Shown: one piece after another, positions 24,606-35,700 of the stretch
How the letters are laid out: each line of letters opens with the position of its first letter
Numbering within the stretch: the stretch's first letter is position 1
From: a virus
DNA length: 60,656 bases
IMG/VR virus record: IMGVR_UViG_3300021197_000990
Span: 1 to 60,656 of that record
Reading direction: 5' to 3' (one strand)
Position numbers and translations under genes: made by a program
Notes under the pieces: model-generated
Told to the model about the DNA's origin: nothing
Database searches by the model: none
What the model saw: the letters and a program-made list of their open reading frames with translations, nothing else

Positions 24606-26315
24606 CTATTTGTTTTCTCTTCGGTCAACACCTAGCTTATCTGCTACGAAAACATAGAAACCACTTTCGTGATCGTTAGCCATCGCATCATACTTATCGC
24701 GAACCTCTTGATCAAGCCCAGTCCATTCTTGGATCTTCTTGTTCATAAACAGGTTAGCAATATCAGACACGTTGCCTTCTACTTTATTAAGTTTCATAAC
24801 ATCAGCAACTTTGTTATTGAGCAAAGCCATCTTGCCTGCATCAACCCATTGAGGGTTTTCAGGTGTAGAACCTTTAGCTTCAAATAACTCAGGTGTACCA
24901 GTTCTAGTACGAATAACTAGCTGATTAAGGAACGGACGAATGTCTCTTGGACGTTTGCCTGAGGCCTTAGCATAGTTACGCATATCAGCATAAGCTTGGT
25001 CTAGCAGTACACCAGCTTCATTAGGATCGATGTTATTGGCTGCTGCCCATTGACCTACATGATGTGCTGCGGTTCTAGGATTAAGATCCGTAAATGTACG
25101 TTTATCTTCACCTTCACCGAATGTACCAAACTGTTTCTGCAAAGACTTAAATGTATCTGCAGCTACTGATTGAGCTTTGTATTGACGTTCATTATATTCT
25201 TTAGAACCTTTAACTCGGTAAGGATCTGTCTCATATTGTTCAGGATTAATTGGTTTACCACCAGCAGTGACATATACTTTATTACCAGTTTTATCTTGAG
25301 CAACATAAGCTTTAATTTGCTTACCAGTCTTTTTGTCTTGAACCAACGTTGGGTTAGTTCGATCTATCTTAACTGTACTCTTAGTAATTGGTATTAAGTC
25401 TTTAGCATCACGTGACTGTTTGTAAGCTTCTATGCTGTCTGAAGTGTATTGCTTTTCTTCATGTAGCTTTTGTACTTTCTGCTTATGACCTAACTGTTGT
25501 CCTAAGTAACGCTTACCAGTCCAACGTAAAGAACCACCATGAGAGTAACCAAGAGCTCTACTACCTAAATACATGATTGCTGCTTCAGCTAGATCCTCTT
25601 CATTAAGTAAACCTTGAGCTGCATTACCTAGTGCTGTTAGAACTTTCTGGAACATACTAGGTTTTTCTTGAGCTAGATTCTCACCAGCATCCTTTTGATC
25701 TTCATCATCTACTTGATCAATGGCTGCTTCATCACTTACAGACTTCTCATCGTTTACTGTTTGTGCTAAGACATTTATTGCTTTCTGCTCTGGTTCTTCT
25801 GTCACAGGAACTTCATCAGTCTTAGGAACAACACCATTATATCGATCTCTTGAGTCACTTGTGCTGATCACACCACCAGTTAACTCTGTGATATCATCAG
25901 CTAAGTTCTCTGTAAATTGAGGTTTAAACTTCTCACGACCATCACCTACTTCAACATCTGCAAACTCATCTATATCATTATATAAAGGAACTTGCTGTTG
26001 AGGTCTAGGAACAGAGTTGGAGGTAGGTTGAAACGGCACACGACCATCACCAACATTCTCTTGTGCAAACTCATCTATATCATTATAAGTAGTCTGACTT
26101 ACAGGTTGAGCTTGTTGCTGTGGAACACCAGCGTTACTAGCCATATACTCTAGACCTTGCTGCTGCATCTGACCAACTGGCATCGTCATCAACTCCGGCA
26201 CTTGAGGCTGTGGCACTTGAGCTTGCTGAGGATCTAACATCTTTGGAATGTCAAACTCCTGAGTAATGGTGTTACCATCTTTATCTTTGACAGTCATTTT
26301 CTTTACTTGATTCAT
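24606..26315 (-). CDS. Internal virion protein, 569 aa
   Basis: The N-terminal 200 residues are low-complexity, Gln/Pro and Asp/Glu-rich. They include two copies of a short unit (YNDIDEFA followed by VGDGR) about 35 residues apart. The C-terminal 300 are helical and soluble. No enzyme motif is seen. It lies in the block of five genes (20730-28207) that probably make the ejected inner core. Confidence 0.55.
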   Translation of the reverse strand: MNQVKKMTVKDKDGNTITQEFDIPKMLDPQQAQVPQPQVPELMTMPVGQMQQQGLEYMASNAGVPQQQAQPVSQTTYNDIDEFAQENVGDGRVPFQPTSNSVPRPQQQVPLYNDIDEFADVEVGDGREKFKPQFTENLADDITELTGGVISTSDSRDRYNGVVPKTDEVPVTEEPEQKAINVLAQTVNDEKSVSDEAAIDQVDDEDQKDAGENLAQEKPSMFQKVLTALGNAAQGLLNEEDLAEAAIMYLGSRALGYSHGGSLRWTGKRYLGQQLGHKQKVQKLHEEKQYTSDSIEAYKQSRDAKDLIPITKSTVKIDRTNPTLVQDKKTGKQIKAYVAQDKTGNKVYVTAGGKPINPEQYETDPYRVKGSKEYNERQYKAQSVAADTFKSLQKQFGTFGEGEDKRTFTDLNPRTAAHHVGQWAAANNIDPNEAGVLLDQAYADMRNYAKASGKRPRDIRPFLNQLVIRTRTGTPELFEAKGSTPENPQWVDAGKMALLNNKVADVMKLNKVEGNVSDIANLFMNKKIQEWTGLDQEVRDKYDAMANDHESGFYVFVADKLGVDRRENK

Positions 26316-26324
26316 AACTATCTC

Positions 26325-27047
26325 CTATTTCATTTTGCTATCAAAGTAGCGATTAATTTTTATTCCACCAATCTCTTGATCTTCAGGTCTAACTAGCTCA
26401 TCACCTGCCGCTGTCATATCTATAGTTCTTATTTCAGGAACTTCAGCGCCGTACGGATCGCCTATGCTTGAACCATCACCCAATCCTGATTGACCATTAA
26501 CAGGTCCATCTAATCCTGGCATAGTTACCATGTTTCCACGATCTATTGCATTTATGATATCACCACCTGTTGCACTCGCTTCTGTTGTAGTGTTTCCTCC
26601 ACCAATGACTATAGGATTAACTATAGGTGGTGTTGTAGGAGGAGCAGTCACAACTGGAGGTGCTGCTGGAGGCGGAGTCGGTGTAGCTGGAGGTGTATAA
26701 ACTGGAGCCGGTGGTTGTTGAACCACTGGTACCTCGTTTTGAGGTGGACTCACAGGATCTTGTGCTGGAACTTGTGGCTTAGGATTTCTTAACCTAAAGC
26801 CAGGCTGAAAGTCAGGTATTGGATCTGCATACGGATCATCTGCTACTGGAGCTACTGGAGCTTGCTCAGCTGTCGTTGGAGGAGTTACACCAATATCCGG
26901 TTGAGGCATTGGCATACCTGTTGGAGGCATCTGCGTCTCTGGGATAGTAACTCCTGGTGTCATACCTACGTTACCAAAAGATACTTGAGGTTGTGGAATA
27001 TTGTAGACTTGTGTATACTGTCTAGACCAATCTGGATTCCAAGTCAT
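26325..27047 (-). CDS. Proline-rich virion-associated protein, 240 aa
   Basis: Residues 10-150 are extremely Pro-rich (poly-Pro and Pro-Val-Thr runs such as PATPTPPPAAPP) and so largely unfolded. The C-terminal 80 residues form the only likely folded part. An extended protein of this kind suits threading through a narrow tail. Ribosome site AAGGAGATACT. No homologue recognised. Confidence 0.55.
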   Translation of the reverse strand: MTWNPDWSRQYTQVYNIPQPQVSFGNVGMTPGVTIPETQMPPTGMPMPQPDIGVTPPTTAEQAPVAPVADDPYADPIPDFQPGFRLRNPKPQVPAQDPVSPPQNEVPVVQQPPAPVYTPPATPTPPPAAPPVVTAPPTTPPIVNPIVIGGGNTTTEASATGGDIINAIDRGNMVTMPGLDGPVNGQSGLGDGSSIGDPYGAEVPEIRTIDMTAAGDELVRPEDQEIGGIKINRYFDSKMK

Positions 27048-27056
27048 AGTATCTCC

Positions 27057-27590
27057 TTAAATGCCTAAGACACCTTTAAATAGTGGGTTATTTTTAAAGC
27101 CATTAAACTGAGTTCCATTAGTGTTAGCCATCTGCTGAACTGTTAATGGTCCTGCTAATGGATTCACTGTGTTGCTTTGTGGAGTAATGTTAGATAGACC
27201 TTCAACTGAAGCTTGCATAGCTGGTGCTGCAGCCTTTGGAGTAACTGCATCAGCTGCAACAGAGCTTGCTGTTAGTTGCTTAGGAACATCAGGCATAGTT
27301 AGTGGATCTGTTGTAAGTGCTTTCTCAGCACCACCAGACATCATACCAGTTAGACCTTCTGTAGCTTTACCCATAAGAGTAGAACCTGCAGCTGAAGCCA
27401 ACGTGCTCTTCAAGTCTACGGTACCTTTACCACCTAGCTGTCCACCTAATGATGCACCAATCTGTCCACCTAATGGACCACCAACAGCAGTGCCAAGTGC
27501 ACCACCTGCTATAGTTCCTAGCATGCCTAGTAGTGGATCACCACCACCACCTTGTTGTATTAAAGCTGGGTTAATTTTTGCGACTGCCAT
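27057..27590 (-). CDS. Glycine-zipper internal virion protein, 177 aa
   Basis: Residues 15-60 are a Gly/Ala-rich stretch (GGALGTAVGGPLGGQIGASLGG) with repeated GxxxG spacing, typical of membrane-inserting or pore-forming segments. The rest is Ala/Thr-rich. It could form part of the DNA-entry channel, as T7 gp14 does, but sequence identity is not claimed. Confidence 0.55.
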   Translation of the reverse strand: MAVAKINPALIQQGGGGDPLLGMLGTIAGGALGTAVGGPLGGQIGASLGGQLGGKGTVDLKSTLASAAGSTLMGKATEGLTGMMSGGAEKALTTDPLTMPDVPKQLTASSVAADAVTPKAAAPAMQASVEGLSNITPQSNTVNPLAGPLTVQQMANTNGTQFNGFKNNPLFKGVLGI

Positions 27591-28207
27591 TATTTACCAC
27601 CTCCGCCTTGAGAAGTTTGAGTCTGACCTTGTGGTGCAGAACCTAAATAACCAAAGAAACGTTCAGCAGCTTTAGCTTCGCTATCAAGACCTTCTTGTTC
27701 AAGACCACGTTTAGCTTGCTCAGCGTTAGTTAAGATACCTGCAGCACGTTGTTTAGCTTGTTGATCAGCAGCAGATAATTCCATACCGCGATCTAACACA
27801 GCAGCTTCACGAGCACGATCAGCTCTTGCAGAACCTAAAGCACCTTGTTGTGCGCCTTGAATTTGACCTTCAGTGTTTCGCATAGCATTCACTAAGTTCT
27901 CAGCACCTAAGCCTTCTTGCATTGTTTGTTGTGCCATGTTACCAGTTTGGTCTAATGCATCTTGCATACCAGCAGTATCTGCTACTTGACCTAGTTTACC
28001 TGATTCATACAGACGACGAACATCGCCTAACACAGGAGTAACATGACGTTTAATATCTGGATCAATTGATGTTGATGTGGTTTGTTGTCCACCACCACCG
28101 CCACCGTTGGCGATATTCTTATTTACTACTCGAGCAACTTCTGCTGGCAAGTAGTCCAGACCAATTGATAAGTCTGTTTGTTCAAATGAGTTACCATACT
28201 TAGACAT
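27590..28207 (-). CDS. Internal virion protein, helical, 205 aa
   Basis: Gln/Ala-rich with long helices (residues 85-185) and poly-Gly linkers near residues 34-39 and at the end. The start overlaps the next gene by one base. It resembles small inner-core proteins of podophages in composition only. Confidence 0.5.
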   Translation of the reverse strand: MSKYGNSFEQTDLSIGLDYLPAEVARVVNKNIANGGGGGGQQTTSTSIDPDIKRHVTPVLGDVRRLYESGKLGQVADTAGMQDALDQTGNMAQQTMQEGLGAENLVNAMRNTEGQIQGAQQGALGSARADRAREAAVLDRGMELSAADQQAKQRAAGILTNAEQAKRGLEQEGLDSEAKAAERFFGYLGSAPQGQTQTSQGGGGK

Positions 28208-28220
28208 TATAATCTCCTAA

Positions 28221-28394
28221 TTATTTATCTGATTTGTTTTTAGCTACACGTTTGCTTTTATGTTTGTGGTAAGAAGCCCGCAGCTGTTCACGCTTACAGA
28301 CTTTACATTCATAACGATAGCCATCTTTCTTACTCTTGTCCGTATGGAACTCTGAGTATTCTTTCTCAACCTTGCATTTAGAACAAGTCTTCAT
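28221..28394 (-). CDS. Small zinc-finger protein, 57 aa
   Basis: Cys4, Cys7, Cys30 and Cys33 form two CxxC knuckles, followed by a very basic helix (KREQLRASYHKHKSKR). This looks like the zinc part of phage HNH/endonuclease VII-type proteins without the catalytic His-Asn, so DNA or RNA binding is more likely than cutting. Its ATG overlaps the GNAT-like gene's stop (ATGA). Confidence 0.65.
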   Translation of the reverse strand: MKTCSKCKVEKEYSEFHTDKSKKDGYRYECKVCKREQLRASYHKHKSKRVAKNKSDK

Positions 28395-28867
28395 ACTGTT
28401 CCCCTAAATCCGTATCTAATATAACCAGTAAAGTTCTTATTAAGAAACTCTACATATGCTTTTGCATGTTCTGCTGAGTGAATAGTATCAGCTCGCCAGT
28501 CTGTGCAATTGTGTTCTTTAATATAATCCACCATGTAGCTGAAGCAAGATATAACATCTTTAGCATTCTGCTCACGTCCTAATGTATAGTCTACGATCAT
28601 ATCTTTTACATCCATCACCGGCTTACCTGAGTAATCCTCATTGTAAACAGTGCATAGCATAAAGGCTGTAATATTGTTATTGCTATCTACAGCTTTAATA
28701 GCTAAGTAATTCTTATTACCAGATGCTTGCTGGTTAACTACATTAATAAGTCCTTGTATCCAATACCCTTCGTTTCTATCGTATCCTTGGTATTCATCCA
28801 TGTTCCATGTATCGCTCATAAGATTACTGCATGCTAGTATATCACCAGCTGTAAGTAGTTGTATCAT
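28391..28867 (-). CDS. GNAT-like fold protein, 158 aa
   Basis: The segment NYLAIKAVDSNNNITAFMLCTVYNE, then MDVKDMIVDYTLGR and VEFLNKNFTGYIRYGFRG, follows GNAT strand/helix order with a poor acetyl-CoA loop. Such proteins occur beside tail genes in many phages with unknown targets. It is the first gene after a TGTAACCCTTATGG site. Confidence 0.5.
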   Translation of the reverse strand: MIQLLTAGDILACSNLMSDTWNMDEYQGYDRNEGYWIQGLINVVNQQASGNKNYLAIKAVDSNNNITAFMLCTVYNEDYSGKPVMDVKDMIVDYTLGREQNAKDVISCFSYMVDYIKEHNCTDWRADTIHSAEHAKAYVEFLNKNFTGYIRYGFRGTV

Positions 28868-28907
28868 AATGTCCCCTTAAGTATACTATAGGTATAGATT
28901 ACCCATT

Positions 28908-28927
28908 GTCCCCATAAGGGTTACAAC
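28908..28927 (-). promoter_or_regulatory. Candidate phage RNAP promoter (ejection block)
   Basis: On the - strand, TGTAACCCTTATGGGG lies about 45 bases upstream of the 28867 gene start and just downstream of the 29770 gene. It is one of four intergenic copies of the same 14-base core. Placement suits a promoter for the internal-protein genes. Confidence 0.65.
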
Positions 28928-28930
28928 AAA

Positions 28931-29770
28931 CTAAAAGTTAAGATACCTGAGTATTAACACTTGTCCACCGTATTCTGCATTAGCATCTTGCAGTATGCCA
29001 GAAGAAGCATTACCATTTACAGGTCCTCTACTTGCTCTTATTGCTGTCATCTTCAAAGTAGTATCATTAACTGGAGCTACTGTCGGTATAAAGTTACCAC
29101 CGCCGTAGATAAAGCTAAATCCTGGTTCTACCATTTCATACTCACTGACACTCTTTACACCTGATAATCCACTCACAGCATAGAAACTTCCTGGTGAGTT
29201 AGCAACTGTTACATCTGAACTCGCTGGTGAAGTGCTGAGACTCTGAGTACCAGCTCCTGATATAGTAAGACTTATATCTGGCATAGACACTATATCTACT
29301 AAGGATACAATGTCTACCCATCTAGAGTCAAATACTTTATTATTACTAGAATCTTTTATCTCAATACCGTAGTCCTGAGTTGAATCAACAGTAGGTGTTA
29401 CAGTAGAGCTTGAAGCACAGATAATCCACTCAACCTTCGTGGGAGAAGGCGAGTACATTCTGATCCTGTTATAGTCTGTGCTGTTATGTTTATATACAGT
29501 AGCCTTAGGTAACGCGCCTCCATAACCTCCACCACCATTTCTGATGGCTAAGATTGGTGGAGTGGAATAAGAGCTAGACAACACTATGGTTGAGAACCAT
29601 GTATCCTCAGAGTCTATCTTATACCACCCACCTGAATCATCGTTTACCGAAGTTATTGAGCTGACAGTATTATTGTTTCGAGTTCCTTTCTCAGTGACGA
29701 CAACTACTGGATTGTCTTCATCTAACACTAGGTTAGTATCACTGTTTCTTAGTTCAATACCAAAAGCCAT
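28931..29770 (-). CDS. Tail fibre tip / receptor-binding-like protein, 279 aa
   Basis: Contains two copies of a module starting GIEL/YGIEI followed by VLDEDNP or VFDSRWV. The same YGIEI module is at the C terminus of the giant protein next to it. The middle is Gly-rich (RNGGGGYGG). This fits tail-tip families (DUF6453-like) that cap fibres, but the assignment is by pattern only. Confidence 0.55.
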   Translation of the reverse strand: MAFGIELRNSDTNLVLDEDNPVVVVTEKGTRNNNTVSSITSVNDDSGGWYKIDSEDTWFSTIVLSSSYSTPPILAIRNGGGGYGGALPKATVYKHNSTDYNRIRMYSPSPTKVEWIICASSSTVTPTVDSTQDYGIEIKDSSNNKVFDSRWVDIVSLVDIVSMPDISLTISGAGTQSLSTSPASSDVTVANSPGSFYAVSGLSGVKSVSEYEMVEPGFSFIYGGGNFIPTVAPVNDTTLKMTAIRASRGPVNGNASSGILQDANAEYGGQVLILRYLNF

Positions 29771-29779
29771 AACTTCCTC

Positions 29780-32700
29780 CTACTTAAATATAAATAAACC
29801 AACTTCACTAGCTGAACCATTGTCGGTCACGCTTACTGTTTTTGTTGTTGTTCCTGTAACCGTGTACTCAACACCTGATGCAGAGCTAGAGTTAGCTGCA
29901 CCTGATCCTATAGGTAATATCTCAGTTGCGGCTTCAGGCACTGTAACATTAGTGCTACCAGATCCTGAAGATACATCTAAGTTCCCTGCATATCTTATTA
30001 ACAGTTCATTACCATTTAGTGATACGTCACCATTTGCTTTGATAATCTCAATGCCATACTCTCCAGCTGAACTAGTCGGAGGGTTATTAACTTCTGTGAC
30101 TATCACATCTTTCTGCGCATTCACTGAAGCATAACCATCGTTAACAGTTAAGGTTACTGTATAAGTTCCTGCAACCGTTGGAGTAAATGACCAAGTTGCA
30201 GTTGATGAAGCTGCTCTATTGAAAGAGTTAGTTCCATCTGTAGCAGTATAAGCATAAGTTAACGAGTGACCGTCAGCATCACTAGAACCAGCTCCACTAA
30301 CATTTACCGGATCTCCCTCTTCACCACTTGCTGGGGCAGTTAGTACTGCTACAGGCGCTTGGTTGTCTAAGAGAATAGTAAAGTTCTGTGTAACGCTATC
30401 TGTCCGTCCTAAACTATCAACTACATCAAGAGTCACACTACCAGCTGTATCTACAGTAACATCAGTAAATGTAGCTGTAGTATTCTGAGAGCTTGTAGAG
30501 GACAACGTGATTGGTCCTGTAGATGACCAAGTCCATGAAGTGATAGTAACACCTGCATCTAACGTTGCAGATCCAGTGAGTGCATCTGAGGTACCTTCTA
30601 GCGGCGTTGTAGAACCTACTGAACCGATGGATGCTGTCAAGGTGCTAGGAGCAAGTTGTGTTGCTGTAGCATCCAATGTATCCGTATCTCCGTTACGAGT
30701 AGCTGTAACTCTAAACACTGCGGATCTCTGAGATCCTGCGTTGCCAGTCCATGTGACAACACCTGTAGAAGAGTTTATAGTAGCTGCTGAAGATCCTGAT
30801 ACTTTAGAGTAACTTAAAGTACCTGTACTGGTTATAGAAGGCGAGACAGTTCCTGCTGGAGCGGTCTTATTAGCATAGCTATAGCTAGAGATACTTGCAC
30901 CTCCTTGTTGCAGAGATGTAGCATCTACTGTGATAGTCTGTCCGTTCCTAGAGAATGTACCTCTAACTAACACAGATCTATCTGCTGTACCTTCATTTGC
31001 AGTCCATGTAACAACACCGGTACTTGTATTCACTGTTCCAGCACTAGAGCCAGAGACTTTAGAATAAGAAACAGTTGAGTACACTCCACCTACAGTAGGA
31101 CTAACTGTCCCAGCTGCAGCATTCTTAGTTGTGTAGCTTAATGTTCCTGATACGTTACCTAACTGCGTAGCCGTAGCATCTACTGTATCTGTATCTCCAT
31201 TACGCGTAGCTGTAGCTCTGACTGTGATAGACCTTGAGTTAGTTGAGGTGTTTGTTCCAGACCAAGTAACAGTACCGGTACTAGAGTTAACTCCACCTGC
31301 TGCATCTCCTGAGATCTTAGTGTAGGTCACAGTATCTTGAACTCCGCCAGTGGAGTCAGACTGAGTAGTTATGTTAGGATTAACTGAAGCATAGCTTAAG
31401 GTTATTGTAGCTCCACCTTGTTGCGTACAATTAACATCTACTGTATCTGAGTCATCACTTTGCGTGAAGACACCACGGACGACACAAGATCTCTCAGAAG
31501 TTCCTTCATTAATAGACCATGTGACTTCACCAGTAGAAGTGTTAACTGTTGCAGCTGATGATCCTGAAAGTTTAGAGAAAGTAACTCCACTATACGTTCC
31601 AGTGATAGAAGGACTTATTCCTCCTGCTGCAGCGTTCTTAGTTCCATAACTGAACGACCCATTTGTTCCAGCGAACTGCTTACAAGTAGCATCAAACGTA
31701 TCTGTATCACTATTCCTAGTTACAGTAGCTCTGACAGTTATTGTTCTATCTGAGCCAGTTTCATTTGCGCTTGAGAACGTAACTACACCAGTACTAGAGT
31801 TAACAGATCCTGCTGCATCTCCAGACTGCTTAGCATAGCTTATAGTATCATAGGTACCTGAGACTGTTGGTGATCTTGTAGTAGTTCCTGAGCTCAAGTT
31901 AGAATATGACAAGCTTACACTCGCTCCACCTAACTGAGTACTAGTAGCATCCACAGTATCTGTATCACCGTTTCTAGAAGCTGTAGCTCTAACTACACAT
32001 GATCTATTTGCTGTAGCTTCGTTCGCAGTCCACGTCACAGCACCTGTACTTGTGTTAACAGTAGCAGCGGCATCACCTGATATCTTAGCAAAAGATATAG
32101 AGTCATGTGTTCCGCCAATAGTAGCGTTCACAGTTCCAGAGGCTGCTGACTTGTTTACATAACTTAATGAAACAGTTGCACCACCATTCTGGGTAGCTGT
32201 AGCATCTGCTGTGTTCGTATCTCCATTACGAGTAGCTGTAGCTCTGACTGATATAGATCTAGCCGAAGTGCCTTCGTTAGTTCCAGACCAAGTCACAGTA
32301 CCTGTACTAGAGTTTACTGTACCAGCTGCATCGCCCGATAGTTTAGAATACGAGACAGAAGAATATGTTCCACCTGTAGTATCCACTTGCGTTGTGATGT
32401 TAGCATTAACATTAGAGTAACTTAATGATACTGATGCTCCACCTAACTGAGTACAAGTCGCATCGATAGTATCACTATCACCATTCCGTGTGACGGTAGC
32501 TCTAACTGTGATAGATCTAGATGCAGTACTTTCATTATTAGAAGCCCACGTCACCACTCCAGTTGAGCTGTTAACTGATCCTTGAGAATCACCAGACACT
32601 TTAGAGTAACTTAAAGTAGTGTAGGTTCCACTGATAGTAGGACTTACATCACCTGATCTAGAGTTCTTATCAGCATAGCTCAATGTCGCAGATGCTCCAC

Positions 32701-35700
32701 CTTGCTGAGTTGCCGTAGCATCAGAAGTTGCAGTATCTCCATTACGAGTAGCAGTAGCTCTCACTACACAAGATCTAGAACTAGACGATTCATTATGAGT
32801 CCAAGTAACTATTCCTGTAGAAGTATTGACACTTGCTGCTGAAGATCCTGAGACCTTAGAGTAACTCACAGAAGTGTATGTACCACTCACAATAGGTGAC
32901 TGATCTCCTGATGTAGCGTTCTTAGTCCCATAACTGAGTGAAACGTTAGCTCCGCCTAGTTGAGTCTGAGTTGCATCTACAGTATCTGTATCTCCATTAC
33001 GAGAAACAGTAGCTCTCACAGTTATTGATCTGCTTGAAGTAGAAGGGTTAGCGCTTATCCAAGAGACTACACCTGTGCTTGAATTAACAGAAGCGTTATT
33101 CTGTGTTCCAACCTCAGAGTATGATATTGAGCTATACGTACCTGAGACTGTTGGTGACTGCGTTAACACATTAGCATTGATATTTCCATAACTTAAAGCT
33201 ACACTAGCTCCACCTTGCTGCGTCATAGTTGCATCAGCGGTGTTTGTGTCTCCATTTCTAGTAGCAGTAGCTCTAATGACGCAAGATCTTGAGGCTGTAC
33301 CTTCATTAGCTGTCCAAGTGACTACACCTGTAGAAGTGTTAACTGTTGCAGCTGATGATCCTGAGACCTTAGAGTAACTTACAGCACTGTATGTACCACT
33401 TATACTAGGTGTAGATGTACCTGCTGCTGCATTTCTAGTAGCACCTGTTAGAGATACTGAAGCACCTCCTAATTGTGTACAAGTTGCATCGACAGTATCG
33501 CTATCACCATTTCTAGTACTTACAGATCTTACTGTTATTGATCTTGAGCTAGTGCTCTCATTGTTAGAAGCCCATGTCACCGCTCCTGTAGAAGCATTAA
33601 CTGATCCTTGAGAATCACCGCTAAGCTTACTATATGATATAGAAGTGTATGTTCCACTAACTGTAGGACTTACTGATCCAGATCTAGAGTTTTTATCAAC
33701 ATAAGATAATGTATGACTGGTACCACCTTGTTGTGTACTTGTAGCATCTGCAGTATCTGCATCACCATTGTTGCTTACCGTAGCTCTTACGACACAAGAT
33801 CTGCTACCTGTTCCTTCATTAAGCGTCCAAGTCACTGCACCTGTTGTAGTGTTAACAGTAGCGGCTGACGATCCTGAGACCTTAGAGTAACTAATACTAG
33901 AGTATGTTCCTGCTATTGAAGGGTTCACTGTTCCAGAAGTAGCATTCTTAGTAGCATAACTAAAAGATGTTATAGAAGAACCTGCTAACTGAGTAGCTGT
34001 TGCATCCACAGTATCTACATCTCCATTCCTAGAAGCTGTAGCTCTTACGACGCAAGATCTAGAACTAGCTGCTTCGTTCAGTGGCCATGTAACAGCACCT
34101 GTTGTTGTATTAACAGAAGCGTTAGCATCTCCAGACTGTTTAGCATAACTGATACTAGAGTATGTACCACCCGGACTGGCGTTTTGAGTTCCACCAGATG
34201 CAGCAATGTTACTGTAACTTAATGAAACTGAAGCTCCACCTTGTTGAGTAGCAACGACGTCAGATGTATCTGTATCACCATTTCTAGAAACAGTAGCTCT
34301 AATCGTAGCTGTTCTGCTACCTGTTCCTTCATTAGCTGTCCACGTGATCTGACCTGTGCTAGAGTTAACAGTACAAGCTGTACTTCCTGATACTCTAGCA
34401 TAACTGATACTAGAGTACGTACCTGCAATGGTAACGTTAACACTACCTGCTACAGCATTCTTAGTGCCGTAGCTGAAAGATGTTATAGCAGCACCACCTT
34501 GTTGTGTAGCCACTGCATCTGCAGTATCTGTATCACCATTTCGTGTCACTGTAGCTCTTATTGTAGCTGTGCGAGAACCAGTTCCTTCATTAAGCGTCCA
34601 TGTTATTTGACCCGTACTAGAGTTAACAGTACAAGCTGTACTTCCTGATACTCTAGCATATGACACTGAACCAGTGGTAGTTATTGTAGCGTTGACAGAC
34701 CCTGCTGCTGCATTCTTAGTAGCATAGCTAAATCCAGAGACTGATGCTCCACCAAGTTGAGTAGCTGTTGCATCTACTGTATCAGTGTCTCCGTTACGCG
34801 AGGCTGTAGCTCTAACCGTTATTGATCTATCAGCTGTGCCTTCATTGACTGAACTCCAAGTCACTACACCTGTAGAACTGTTGACAGTACCAGCAGCATC
34901 ACCTGAAAGCTTAGCATAACTCACAGAACTATATGTTCCGGTCGTACTGTCACCTTGAGTAGTAATATTTGAGTTTACATTAGCATAACTTAACCCGATG
35001 GTTGCACCACCTTGTTGAGAGGCAACTGTTGATATAGTTCTTGATACTCCACTTAAGCTTATTGTAGCTCCAACGGTAGAAGTCCTAGATGCAGATCCTT
35101 CATTGTGAAGCCATGTTAACGTTCCACTAGAGTTAATTGTAGTTGCTGAACTGTTTTCAGTCCATGTTCCTATACTTGAGTAGTTACCAGATGCTGATAC
35201 TGCAACACTACCTGATGCAGCGTTCTTAGTAGCATAGCTGATAGTACCTTGTAGTATCGTTGTAGTCGTCGTAGCGCTTCCACTAAACGAACCACCAGAC
35301 CAAGATAAAGTATATCCAATGCTTGTTGATCCATTGTTTGGAGCTGCTACTGAGGTAGCTATACTTTCATTATCTTCTGTAGTAGTTACTGTTCCACTAT
35401 TAATTGTAGCATTAGTGTCGTTACGTTTTACTGTCCAGTTAATATTTGTACCAGTACTTAAGTTAACTACAGAACCAGTGATGCTTACAGTACCACCTGG
35501 CACTACAACTGCAGTGCTGTTTATATTACCTGATACAGGAGTTGTAACTGCAACTGTGTCTACATTAGTCGTTGTAGATCCATTACCACCATTAGCAACT
35601 GGACGTCTTGATTGCAGAGTATAAGTTCCTGCACCTCGGTTTGTTACACTAACATTCGAACCACTACTTGATTGTTCAGTAGAGTTCGGAGTAAACCAGT

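Noticed and set aside
35319-35624. Several long + strand ORFs inside the giant fibre gene
   Set aside because: They mirror the repeat codons of the - strand gene (Val/Pro/Ser-rich), lack ribosome sites and run against all neighbours.
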